Source: Primulina eburnea (Eukaryota; Streptophyta; Magnoliopsida; Lamiales; Gesneriaceae). From it: a stretch of 64,000 nucleotides of DNA. This document shows positions 21,694 to 33,900 of this stretch, piece by piece. A program made the position numbers and the translations under genes. The stretch covers positions 5,828,001 through 5,892,000 of the forward strand of contig NC_133105.1 in the NCBI RefSeq assembly GCF_022965805.1. Direction: 5' to 3'. Below the pieces are notes generated by a model, which saw only the letters and a list, made by a program, of their open reading frames with translations, made no database searches and was not told the DNA's origin. Each line of letters begins with the position of its first letter. Within the stretch, counting starts at the first letter, position 1.

Positions 21694-22735
21694 GATGTTG
21701 GTCGTGATGATGCGAAGCAACCAAGCTTATCTACACCAAGACATTGTGTAAAACCATTACGCTACTAATCAGAAATCACATAACAGAACAGCAGAGGAGC
21801 CGAACAGAAGAAACGTGACATCTACATAGCATAGATAAGGTTTACTCGAGTACCTTTACAGGAAAAGGCACATAATTCAAACGACGCTTACTCGAGTACC
21901 TTTACAGGAAGAGCATATAATTATAGTCTTCCCCATTTTATTTTTTTTTAGTGTAGAGTGTGGACATTTGTGGATTTGGAGGATTGCCGGGAACTTACAT
22001 ACAGTACAAAAATCTAAAAGCAGAACAAATTTCTCACAAAATAAAATGGCTCTGAGCTGCCTCAGAAGACCATAACTTTGACTCACAGTGATACACACTA
22101 ACTAAAATGGTCAAAGATAATTCAACGATCAAGATTCAATGCCCAGATCGAATGAAATCCCACTTCTAATTTTCATAAACAAATTATACATGCATTAAAA
22201 TAAAATCAAATACAAACCCACTGTAAAATGAACATTAAAGTAAAAGAAAACAAAGCAGATGATAGATTTCTCACCCGTCGTCTATAGATAGTGAAAATTT
22301 ATGTCTTTTTGTTATCTTCAGAACTTCTCCATGAACTTAGAGCAGCTCCAAGAAAAGCCCACAACAAATGCTTGTTCACACTTCACACGCACAAAGATAA
22401 AGCATAAAATGCGATCTCAGCAGTGTGCGTAACGAAGTGCCGTGTGAAGGCTCTGATATGGAAATGGGAAAATGATGGTAAAAAATGAGAATCAGATTTT
22501 TTTTCCCAATATAAAGGAAATGTCCGGTGTATTTGTGAATCTAATCTCACAGGCAGTTTTGTGTTACATAAATCACAGGCACGATGTAACCTTAGGATCT
22601 GTCATTTAAAGTAAGAATAGACACGTGTTAATGGATCTGATAATATCTCAAAGTGGTCTCATCTAGCATGATTAACAATCTGAAACCAAATCCAATTCAC
22701 CACATAAAGTGAATTGAATTGGATTGTTTCAAAAT

Positions 22736-22757
22736 AATATATATATATATATATATA
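22736..22757. repeat. (AT)n microsatellite
   Basis: About eleven uninterrupted AT dinucleotides. Confidence 0.9.
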
Positions 22758-23332
22758 CATTGTATTATAATTTAATAATTTAGTAAAAAATATAATTTTA
22801 TGTATCATATAATTTTATGTAAACTATATACGGAGACAGATAACGAACCCAAGGATAATAACAACAAATACTACAGCCAAATAATTTTTCAAAAACATTT
22901 AAAAACTTATGGTGGGGGGTATCCCAAACGACAAAGGATCTCGAAAAAAATCTGGGCACATGAAGCATATTCTGATTCGATTCCACCAATAACAAAGAAA
23001 GGAATTAGATGCTCCTAAATGGAAGAAAAATGTTTGTCAAGTGTTTATGAATTGTAAGAATTCATGGCTATATTTTAATTTTATCATAATTTTTATTATT
23101 ATTAAAAACACTTAACTTGATATGCATAGGATTTGAAATCTACTTGAATTTAAATGTATCCAAGGGAAACAACAAATTTTACTGTACATTGCACGTTTCA
23201 CAACTTAATTATTTTAAGAAAAACTGCTATGTTAATATTATATATATTTGTGACAACTTATTTTATTATTTATATTATCAAATTTCAATTTTAATTCATA
23301 TTTTTATTATTTTGTAATTTTAGGCTCCTCTT

Positions 23333-23379
23333 ATGTCTAACTCAACATGATGTTGATGTCTAACTCAACATGATGTTGA
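23333..23379. repeat. Tandem duplication of a 23-bp palindromic unit
   Basis: Two adjacent copies of a unit containing CTCAACATGATGTTGA, itself an imperfect palindrome. Confidence 0.8.
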
Positions 23380-23600
23380 TATGTGTACATACAGCACTTT
23401 TCATGAATAAAACTAAAATAGTCAAAAATTAAAATATACGTTACTAAATCACATGAATAATAAGACTAAAATCGTCAAAAAATTAAAATATATGTTAATA
23501 AAATTAAAATTGGACTATACATAGAATCAAAATCAAAATCACAAATATAAAAGACCAAAATTGTGGTTTTTTATCATTATTTTAAGTCAATTAACTGATC

Positions 23601-26600
23601 ACTACCGCATGCTAGACTCGCGGCAATTTGAACCTTTTTCTGCCGTGTTTGAATCCAAACATGATTAACCAACAAACCACAATTTTACAATGAATACATG
23701 TATTTGCCATGTCTGAACTTGATAATATCGTTAAATATTTCAAATATTTGCCGCTGCTGAAACAAATCTTTAAATCGACTATTAGAACAAGCAAGACACA
23801 ACAAAATAAACCTCTATAAATAACTCAACCTATTTACAGATAATTAAACCAAACTAATTGCGTAGGATTTATTCAGCTGGTACAATCACAACGAAAAAAC
23901 GAGGGTAGATTAAAAACAGACCATGTTTGAAAATCCCCTCCAGCACTCAGCCAGAGTCGGCCTCGATCAACATTCAACTCCAGAAACAAATACAGTAACA
24001 CAAATGCCATTTTTTGCAGCAAACATCCTACTAAGAGTGTCGTTGAGACTGCCGTGTTGCACTCGTTCCAAATACTGCAAATTTTCAGGCAACTTCATTA
24101 AATCGGATTTTTAGTCTGATCAGTGATAGCCAGCCAAAAAGAAACATCTAATGTATTAAAAATTAATTACAAAGAAAATTCAAAGGCTCGTCCGTGTAAA
24201 TTGAACTGAATCATAATGTCAGAAACGTATGTTTCAACTCCAACAACCTCACTACGAATATTACACCATCCACCGGACACGACAAAACATAAATTCTGAA
24301 GACTATACCATAATAGAAGCAAACACAACGAACTCAAAATAGAAACTGTGGTTACCAAAATCCAATCGGGAAATCTGACAGCTTCCTTGGAAAGTCTGGT
24401 CACAGTTATCTGCATCACATGTAAATACTATGGGACATCTCCACAAAATTCAACAGACGAAACAAGTCTTTCAACCAACAAGCAAATGCATATTCACCAA
24501 ATATTTGTGCTCAATGTATGCTATGCAGGCAGACAGCTTAAAACAGAGCAAATAATAAAATTACATTCAGCAGCCGAACGGATGCAGCAAAAGATTCAAG
24601 ATAAAAGCTTCCAGATTCAATCAGAGCAAAGACGCAAATGTAATGCATATCTTCCAACCACCCCCACACAGCTTCCGGTAACAGCAACTGGCTACATTTG
24701 TACTAGGGCACCACAGGCCGCAGCAGTCTTCTAACCAGAGTCATGATCCTTGATCTACCACCACTGACATACGCCTCCAGGAAGTCTCATTATCCTTTAT
24801 CTATTACAATTAACAGACGCCTCCGAAAAATTTAAACCAAGTTTCTTCCCGTATACGTTCAACTTTACTACATATCTCGACAGCTCTTTGTGCAACAAAT
24901 ATTTCATTAGCATAATTGATATTTATCAAGGCATATAGCTTCATGATGCATACAAGAATTTCGAATGACTTTCGACATAATAATTCGCATGACGACTTCA
25001 TGATAAGTAATCATTTTAGTAATGTATATTGCTGAACAAATTATAGGACAACTAGTTCTGGATCGAACATCAGAACTTCGTCTATCAAACACAGTCGCTA
25101 TTATATCCGTATGCAGAAAGTGTAGCATAACATTTTGTACGGCATGATTACAATTCACCCCCCAGGAGTGATGTAGTTTGAAAACCTCAATTCCAATTTC
25201 ACAACCAAAGTCGTATACACAACACTTTTTACCGAAAGATGATGATGATTGCCGAAGCCCACAACATTGATAATAATAAGTTTATATACAAAGATACCAA
25301 GTTTTATTTCTAAAAATCCAATAACCATAAATTTATTTATTAGAAAATTATTGTATAAAAATTTTAGACGTAAAAGCGTTCCGAGTGATACGAAGGAAAC
25401 CTGGTTTATACCTTTGAATTCGTTGATGCTTTGGATGACAGAATCCTTGTTGGCGTGCTTACTTCTTTCATCTCTAATATTGAGAATCAGTTGGTATCAT
25501 ATGGATTGAAATAGTGTTTGATTAGTTGCTGTAATCAGCAACACATTCAAGACTAAACTGCGGTGATAGATTGCTGGATGTGCGCCATGGAAGGAAACAA
25601 ACGCAGAGGGAAAGAACGGAGAAAGAAAAAGGGAAAAAAGACAACGCACACGAGAGAGGAGAGTCGGGCAATCTCCCGTACCATCTCCCCTCCAAAACAA
25701 AAAAACCTTTTTTTATTGAATTAGCGACCTGCCATGCGAGCGCACCCATCATGGCAAAGGTCAACATCGACAAACAATCACCTCACCTATCAAGTAACAC
25801 ATATACCACTCTTTTCGATCTCTTCTTTTACACTACTATTCCTACCGTTCTTTCACAACAAAGAACTCGATGATGCTATTGAAGAAATAACATGCAGTAA
25901 AACACAGTTACTTGTTAATTGCATCCAAACCGTGGAGATCTCTACGTATAGTAATCTCTGTTCCACTGGATAAATCCTCCACGCATCAATTGTTTCTGAG
26001 ACGGGAGTAAAGTCCGACTCCGGTGAGAGAATTTCCTTTCGAAACACCTTGTCGTCGAATAAAATCAACTCAGGATCTAAGTTAAATCAAAACAAGTAAA
26101 AAAAACCAAACATAATCTTGGCATCATGATAAAAATAAGATTCATACAATCCGAAATCGATAAATTCGGAATCGAAAACTCACCGAAAATCGAGGGCACG
26201 CGACTCTGAGAAAAAACGGCCTCAGATGCATGACTTCATCAATTGATCCATAGATCACCTCTGCATAGGGTGAAAAGATATTAATACATACAAAACAGTC
26301 TTGAAATACCGCCATCAAAGACTACAGAAAAGACAAGCAGATCCACAAACTACCTTCATCGAGTAATCGAACTCGTCGAAAAATCTTCCGAGCCCCATCG
26401 ATCGAAATCAACGGAACCCAAAGAAAGGTCCGTGAAACGTATAAAATCGTAGAAAATCATTCGGCAAGCCAAAAAAACTCAAATCTACTATCGAAACGTA
26501 GATCGTCACACGATCTGACGGAATATGGAAGAAATTTTTACAAGAGAGAGTCAAAGAAGCGAAGATCTGAGGAAAAAGAAGCCAATTAGCGCACGAAGGC

Positions 26601-26640
26601 TTCAAAGTGAGGCGGCGATAAAAAAGCTGGAAAGGTAGGG
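23601..26640 (-). other. Possible minus-strand transcribed locus, coding capacity uncertain
   Basis: On the minus strand a start-like exon reads MGLGRFFDEFDYSMK (26397 to 26353), followed by a donor-like AAGGTAGTT. Another exon-like piece near 26182-26260 ends in a consensus donor TCGGTGAGT. A further piece (26068 to 25853) begins after TTTAACTTAG and contains FDDKVFRKEILSPESDF. Joining them in the obvious ways gives only a short frame of about 43 residues or less before a stop. The stretch 23.6-25.8 kb reads like untranslated sequence. It may be a long non-coding RNA, a leader with upstream ORFs, or a decayed gene. I recognise no family. Confidence 0.3.
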
Positions 26641-26887
26641 CATTATTTATTGAGGGGGTCAGATGATCGAACGGCTATGAATTAGATGTTTAAACGGTGT
26701 GGATACGATATGTAGAGTAATTGACGGCTGGGATTGGATCCCAGTGGAAGGAAATTTCTGGATGCGAGTATTTTACGGGGCTGAAACTTGGAATAAATAT
26801 GAGCATTATTGTATTAGTCTTGATTTGACCCTGAAACAAAACGTTCGCAGTTATTTCGTGGCAAACATTGGTGTGAAATGATCTCAA

Positions 26888-27022
26888 GTATTTTGTGAGT
26901 CGGATCCATAAAAAATATTAATTTTTATACTAAGAAGTATTAATTTTTATTGTAAATATCGATAGGATTGACCCGTCTCACAGATAAAGATTCGTGAAAT
27001 CATCTCACAAAAGACCTACTCT
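26888..27022. repeat. GTGAGAC-type element, copy 4 (truncated)
   Basis: It keeps TTTGTGAGTCGGATCC at the left, the AATATTAATTTTTAT middle, and TTGACCCGTCTCACAGAT with CATCTCACAAAAGACC at the right. The left terminal block is reduced. Confidence 0.7.
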
Positions 27023-27534
27023 TATTTCATTATGAACCCATGATAAAAATAGGCATATTATTGGATCGGTTTAAACTGGTTCAGAATTGTCTATCGATGA
27101 AATCGAATCGATTTTGTATGCTTAAGATTAATTTGTTCAGGGAATATCATAATTGAGAGAGCAACACATTCCAAAACTGAAATCAAATCAGGTTAGATAG
27201 AAAATCAGTTTGTAGTGGATTAAGACCATATTGAAATAATTTATTTTTAGAAAAAAACATTAAACCTTAAGAAATTATATATAAGTTTCAGGTCAATTAT
27301 ATTTTATTTATTAATATATGTAGTGTACGTACTATCTGATATAATATGGTCATGGACCAATTCCGATACCGTTTCGGATCCATTTTGAAGCAAGGCAATC
27401 TGATTAAATGTTGATATTGAATTTGATTCAAACTTAAATAAATTATATTGTTTTATATAAAATCGGACCGAATGCGGATTATTTAAAAATATATTCAATA
27501 TGTTAACCATGCTTAGGATAGACTATTGATTTAT

Positions 27535-27777
27535 GGTGTGTTTGGTTGAGTGGATTAAATAAGGATAGATTAATAGTCAAATATTTATCGTTACAATTTT
27601 AAGATGTTTTAATAATCATGTTGACCCGATTTAAGATCTAATTTTATTAATCAAATAGTTATCCATAAAATTAGATCTTAAACCGGGTCAAAATGATTAT
27701 TAAAACAACTTAAAATTTTAACGATAAATATTTGACTATTAATCTATCCTTATTTAATCCACTTAACCAAACACACC
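27535..27777. repeat. Foldback MITE of about 243 bp
   Basis: The two arms of about 105 bp are near-perfect reverse complements. The left arm starts GGTGTGTTTGGTTGAGTGG and the right arm ends CCACTTAACCAAACACACC, with a spacer of roughly 25-30 bp. GTGTGTTTGGTT ends are common in plant Tourist and hAT MITEs. I could not identify a clear target duplication (flanks TTTAT and CTAAG). Confidence 0.88.
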
Positions 27778-28915
27778 CTAAGTGTAATTGAATGAATCAT
27801 GTTTCCATTTTGATTCTAACCGGATTGGGTTAGAGCATGTTTAAGAGTGAGATGAAGTTGTATCGATAAGTTTATCTCATGTTTTTTTAGTGGTGAGATG
27901 AAGTTGGAGAAAATGTTAAAATATTAAAAAAAAAATCTCATTAAATAACCTTTTTTATTTCTAAACAAGATTACAAATAATTAAAATTTAAAACACAATC
28001 AAAAAAACTACACATAATTTATAATAACAAACATAATTAAAATTTACACATTATTAAAAAGTGTACAAATTTCACTATGCATTTCCGTGTAAACTCCAAA
28101 TATATACAATCAAATTTTTTTTATAATTTATTATTAACTTTGGACTTTTTTTTACAATTTTTTAATTTTAAATAGTTTTTGAAAATAATAAAAACTTAAG
28201 AACGACCAGTTTTTCTAGAAATTATATAAAAAAAAGGGTGTCAGATGAGTACTTTACTCGTCCTCGTCCACTGTATGGGTGCTCTTAAGTCTTAATCAAC
28301 TTTTTTATTTTTATTACAATCACGCGGAGCGGAGATTCGAACTCGGAAAACCAACTAATATGGTAAGCTTAATCTGTTTTTAAGACCATAGCTTTGTATT
28401 TTGGACCAGCTCAATCGGTAACGCGCAGGTCTTAAAATATAATAATATAATATGCCCAATTACAATCATTTTTCAAAAATATAGAAAATCAACGCAATTT
28501 AAAACAAGGCGACCGCCTGCCAATCTTTATATTTTTGTAGTTTGTTTTTCGGTTTTAAAATTATCATAAAAATTAAATGAGAAAAATAAAATAAAACAAA
28601 CAAGTAACTATTTTTTTATGGAAACATTGTCTTATATATTTGTCTCTTATATTGTTAAATTCAATTTTAATTATTTTTTTCTTAAATTTTTTTCCCGACA
28701 TGAACATATGTACTGCCACATTAATATATTCATGAAAAAATTATTGTAATTGCCAAAAGTCGAAATATACGAGACCAACACTTAAATTTGACAATCTAGA
28801 TAACCAAAATCACAAAGAGACAAACATAAACACAAAACCAAAATTATATGTCCATATTATTAATGTTCGATTTAAAAAAATATGAAAAATGAGCTTTTGA
28901 CAATTTAATAAAGGC

Positions 28916-29092
28916 AAAAATTTGTGTAAGACGGTCTCACATATCGTATTTTGTGAGACAAATCTCTTATTTGGGTTATCCATGAAAAAATATTACTTTT
29001 TATGTTAAAATATTACTTTTTATTGTGAATATCAATATGGTGTCCCGTCTCACAAATAAATATTCGCGAGATCGTCTCACAAGAGACATACT
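28916..29092. repeat. GTGAGAC-type element, copy 5
   Basis: It runs in inverse orientation relative to copy 1, starting AAAATTTGTGTAAGACGGTC and ending GATCGTCTCACAAGAGAC. The central AAAAAATATTACTTTTTAT block is doubled. Confidence 0.75.
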
Positions 29093-29394
29093 TTCTAATA
29101 AATTATAATGATTATCTCCACAATTTACGATGATGGAACAGTATTCGCTACCTTTTCTCCAGTTCGTTCGACGCTACCCCTTGAGGCACTTCCCCAAGTC
29201 ATTCATTTTTTGCCACGTGGCATTTATATTTTAATTATCTTTTTGTACAACACAAGTTAAATGAGAATTAAATGATTGTTGTAGAATTGTCATGCAAACA
29301 ACTTCTGGATTATTTTTTTATCTGTTAGATCGTTTTTAAAAATAGTTTTCACATTTCCAACTCTAAATTTTTTTTATAAAATAGTTCAAATATT

Positions 29395-29515
29395 TTATAG
29401 TTTTTTCGTAAATTTTTTTTTTATAAAATATTTTATAAGTAGTTTGGACGTATCAACTTTATTTTATAGTTTTTTCGTAAAATTTTTATAAAATATTTTA
29501 TAAGTAGTTTGCCCA
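29395..29515. repeat. Local tandem duplication, about 2 x 60 bp
   Basis: The segment TTATAGTTTTTTCGTAAA...ATTTTATAAGTAGTTT occurs twice in direct orientation with small differences. Confidence 0.7.
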
Positions 29516-30529
29516 TCCACGAGCTCAAATTATCATCAATTTTACAAAAATAAACAGAAACAAATCTCAAATTGCTTAAAACAAACACAAATATCTACAT
29601 TATATATAAAAAAAAAATTGTACAGTGGCAAATATAATCCTCACCTAGTCACCTTGCCTGATTCAATGAGATAAGGTTGTTTCCGTCTTGAAAGACAAGA
29701 ACGAGAAATGAGAGGTTTTTTGTGGAGACAGAGCTTGCTTGATTTTATGAGAGAGGGCTTGCTTGATTTTACGAGAGAGATTATTTCAGAAATTTCAAAA
29801 TTAACAGCAAAGTCTAAAGCTTGCTTGATTTTGGAAAACTCAACCATGTTATACAAAAAGACAAATAAAATATAAATGTCACGTGACAAAAAATGAATGG
29901 CTTGGGACAGTGCCCTAAGAAGTAGCGTCGAACGAACCATTTTCTCCGTGCATTAGATAAAATTACAAACTGACGCAACAGATGCCATATTGGTTCTTGG
30001 CCGAAGGTGGTCTTTTATCATTTGTCCGTGGGATATCGGAAAATTGTCATACAAAGCTTTTAAATTGACAATTATTAACCCATACACTTCTCCATTAAAG
30101 GCAGTTAAAGTTGCCAGTTAGCACAATAAATATAATTTTTACACCTCACATGGTCCGTTACTTCCTATTCAAATTAAAGTGCTATTATTATCTTAGTTTC
30201 ACGGTAGAACACCCAAAAAATTAAACAAGATAATTGCATTGCCCGAGCCACCAAATGACGATCTATCAGCGATACTTTAAAAACAAAACACACAGTGAGT
30301 ACGTCTTTTTTGTCCCTTGAAAATAAATATAAAGCATTCAAATGAAGATGTTTACTGTCAAAAGTGTCGAATCCTTCCAGTTTCATTGAACAGTAGAGAA
30401 AGAGGTGTGGATGGACAGTGGAGTTTGTGACCAAGAAAGCTTTATTGTTAAGCCTTGAAATCTCACCCTTCGGTCATGCTTGGAGTTCAATTAAAGCAAT
30501 ACTTTCAAGTTTTACCCAGACCCCCCCAC

Positions 30530-30570
30530 CACACCCACACACACACACAGACAGACAGACACACACAGCT
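30530..30570. repeat. CA/CAGA microsatellite
   Basis: A run of CACACACACA is followed by CAGACAGACAGA and further CA units. Confidence 0.85.
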
Positions 30571-30938
30571 AAGATCTTTCCACTCCTAAGTCCTAAATAC
30601 CGTCACATGTTACTCTGTAAACGAGAAACAGATTTTTTTTATAAAAAAATATATAAAAATTAGCTAATGTGTGTATGGGTGTGGAATGTGAAGTGTAATG
30701 TACACATCAACCTCCATTTCGATTGCCTTCCCTAACAATCCATCTCACCCAACACTGACAGAACCTTCCCACCTAAGTGTCAAGAATAAACCTCCAACAC
30801 AATCAAAGCATATATTCCCTATTTCATATGCTCGAGCTGTTCTCCAAATTTAGTTGAGTTTCTTTGCAAGTTGATCTACGTAATCGGGTTTACCTGAAAT
30901 TATTTCCGAAATTTCCGAGCTAGGTGTAAATAAGAAAC

Positions 30939-33900
30939 ATGGCAGCAAAATCAGATTTTGCCCAGAAGCTGCTCCATGACCTTCGTGTGAGGAAGGAAAG
31001 GATGGCCGCCACTCAAAATTCAAAGCCACGCCCAAGACAAACGCCTAGAGGTAAATTGTGGCAGATTATGTGCCTTGCATGAAATTTTTCACATTCTGTT
31101 TCCGACAAGCATATTCTGTAATTTAGCATTTAACTGGAAGGCAGAATTCATATGAACTCGTGCATCCATTTAGGAAGTTGAAAAAGAAACAAGTCTTCCG
31201 GACAGGATTTCTTCTAACTGAAGCCAAAAAAATCCATGAGAATTTTTGACATCTCTTTTCGCTTTATTAGCAACTATAGCACAATTATGTTCAAATGGTT
31301 CCCGATAGAATTTTGTTTAACATAGAACTAAGAATTGTGTTTCTGACATGTAAGTATTATCTCATATGTTGTAACATATTATAACAACATGCAATGGAAT
31401 AATATAACACGCAAATAATTAACTTAATTAAAAATAACACATAAATAATTATACACAATTGAACACACTTATGACATGTCTCAAAGCAAATTAATAGCTA
31501 GAAAATAAATTGAGTTTACAAAATCAAAACTAGTGAAAAACAAAAACTATTTCTTTGTCAAGTCAATGAAGTAAATTGCATATTAAGTATCAACAACAAA
31601 AATAATCAAATTACAAGAATGCAAATATACATGGCCGAAATTTGGAGCAACAAAACGATTTTTCAATCAGCACTTTGTACGAATGTTGTCTCCAACATGC
31701 ACAACAACACAATGAAAATCTCCTCCTATTGGGCATTAAATTCTAATTTCCAATATCTAGTATATGCAATACAACTTAATTTATGCTTTAAATTTTCGAA
31801 TTCTTCCTATGGAGTTTTCAAATCATAGCACTCAAGATTTGCTTCTTGATTTTCTTGAATCTTGATCTTCTTGAAATACTAGTCTTCTTGACAAGCCAAA
31901 TCATGCTCATTGCTAGGCAAACTTTTGAATTTTATATACACAAATCTTCTTATCGTGTAGACTTTTATTCATATCTCTTAATATATATTTGTGAAATATA
32001 TATCCATAAATATGTGATAATTTCGAAAATACAATATCACAATATTAAGTTATCTAATCCTTTTATCTCAGTTTTTACATTTTTACAAGTTTACTGGATT
32101 TATCCAAATATATCCAAATATTAAGGAGCTTTGAAACTATGCGGATTCATTATTCGAAAAGTCCAGTCCCCAATAATGAACCAACACTCACCTGACAACA
32201 TAACTTTAATTTGTATCACAAAAAATATGGCTAATAGAGACAAATACAAGGCCCAGGTTGGTGCTAGCAAATGGCAAACAAGCGCTTCAATTCTCAAATC
32301 TCTCTTGTATTTATTCTAAATTCAAGTCTATTGTCTCTGAATCAGCAGAAACGCAAGGAAATCCTGGCCAAACTTATAGAGGTGGTAGACAAATAAATGG
32401 ATATGTAAGTTTTGATTATACTGTAGGCACGAACATTTTTATTTTAGCGGTAAATGAAAGTTATCTGGAAGTGAATGAACTGACTCATCTACTTGGCATT
32501 CCCCACGTTCTGCAGGATAGTTCAAGAACCGGGAACTCGACTAGAAGGTCCGCTGGACACACTAAAGCAATCAGCACTGCAGAATCCTCCAATCAGATTG
32601 TTCTCTACAATGGCGGCAACAACTCAAAACAAGTTAAAGATCTTTCGATGGCCATAGCTTTCGCCTTTGAGAATGGTGGAAAGCTAAGCAAGATTGGCAC
32701 TTCTAGCAGCAATCCATTGGTGAATTTTTTCCATCGATTTTCTCAGGGATCAAGGGAAAGTGGGAACATGGGTATAACCAGTTTCAGTAAGAATAACTAT
32801 TCAACATATCAGTTTCCTACTGTCTCTCACGTTCATATCAGCGAAATAGCTAAAGGAGTGCAAAATATAAACCAGATTTTAAGAGCCTGCTCAGATGGCC
32901 TTGACTTCGACGGAAACTCGATTGAAATTGGGAAGGAACTACTGAAAGGCGCCATTAATTTGGAAGAGTCGTTAAGAATGTTAGTAAACTTGCAAGAAGC
33001 TTCAAAATACACAAATGGGAATCAGAAAAAAAACCGTATAAGGTTACTTGAGGATGACGACGAGGATCAAGACAATTCGGATACAACAGCAAAACAAAAG
33101 CAACTGGATAGACCAAAGTTCTCCTTTGATAAACCAACCAGAAATTCTCCTTCTGCCCAAAGAGCAACCAAAAATGACACTCAGCTGCATCTATTGGCAT
33201 TATCATATCTGGATGAGGCTGCTAAAAGACCCGTCTGCGATTCCAAAATGGTTCCTCACAAAAGATCTGTTAGCTGTGTCCCTAATTTTGATAGCCATTC
33301 TACGCAGGTGAAGCAAAGAATTAATTCGAGTTCTCCACACCCTGCACAAGAAAAAGGAAGAATTTCAAACGTGGTCGCGAAACTTATGGGACTCGAAGAA
33401 CTTCCACGGCAGGACAACCCCACATGTGCACAAAAAGAATTAAGCATAAAACCCAAGGAAAGAATGAAAAGGACAGGAAAGTTTCGAGCAGAAACCCAAA
33501 GTTGCCTGATCCATTCAATGGAGACTGCAAGAATGGCTCAGTCCTCCGAACCGACAAGACTTCACCACTGACGAACAACTCGGTACAAGTCAGGGATATG
33601 AAGTTTAATCTTAAGGCTGGAAAGAGTCAAGAAACCTCAGATGCAAACTCCAAATTGAGAACTTCCGTGAGATATCAGAAAACTTCGACAACACTGACAG
33701 TTGGATCGGATGCTGTGTCAGCTGTAAAACTAGGAACCAATGTGATAAACAAGCAAGAAAACCGCACAATTCAATCAAACAAAGTATCCGGATTTCAAAC
33801 TTACCAGGATAAAGAGCAAAACCGAAAATTTTCAGAAAAGAAGAAAGGAAAATTTCAGGGACGAGGGAAAGTCATGTGCTTCTCTTGGATAACAAGCCGC

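Larger units (their letters stand above)
21694..23600. other. SEC14-gene 5' flank and AT-rich spacer
   Basis: The part up to about 22450 probably holds the promoter, leader and a leader intron of the SEC14-like gene. Beyond it are an (AT)n run at 22736-22757, a short tandem duplication near 23333 and AT-rich DNA. No other gene is seen. Confidence 0.45.
27023..30938. other. AT-rich repeat-bearing spacer
   Basis: It holds a foldback element (27535-27777), another GTGAGAC copy (28916-29092), a local tandem duplication (29395-29515) and a CA/CAGA microsatellite near 30530. A minus-strand frame at 29641-29940 consists partly of a tandem AGAGAGGGCTTGCTTGATTT repeat and is not convincing. The promoter and leader of the TRM-like gene should occupy the last few hundred bases. 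Confidence 0.5.

Noticed and set aside
25522..25873. Overlapping plus and minus frames of 80-100 codons
   Set aside because: Neither resembles a known family. The stretch is purine-rich and lies within the uncertain minus-strand locus.
29641..29940. Minus-strand protein of 99 residues
   Set aside because: Part of it is a local tandem repeat, it has no family likeness, and there are no splice or leader signals.
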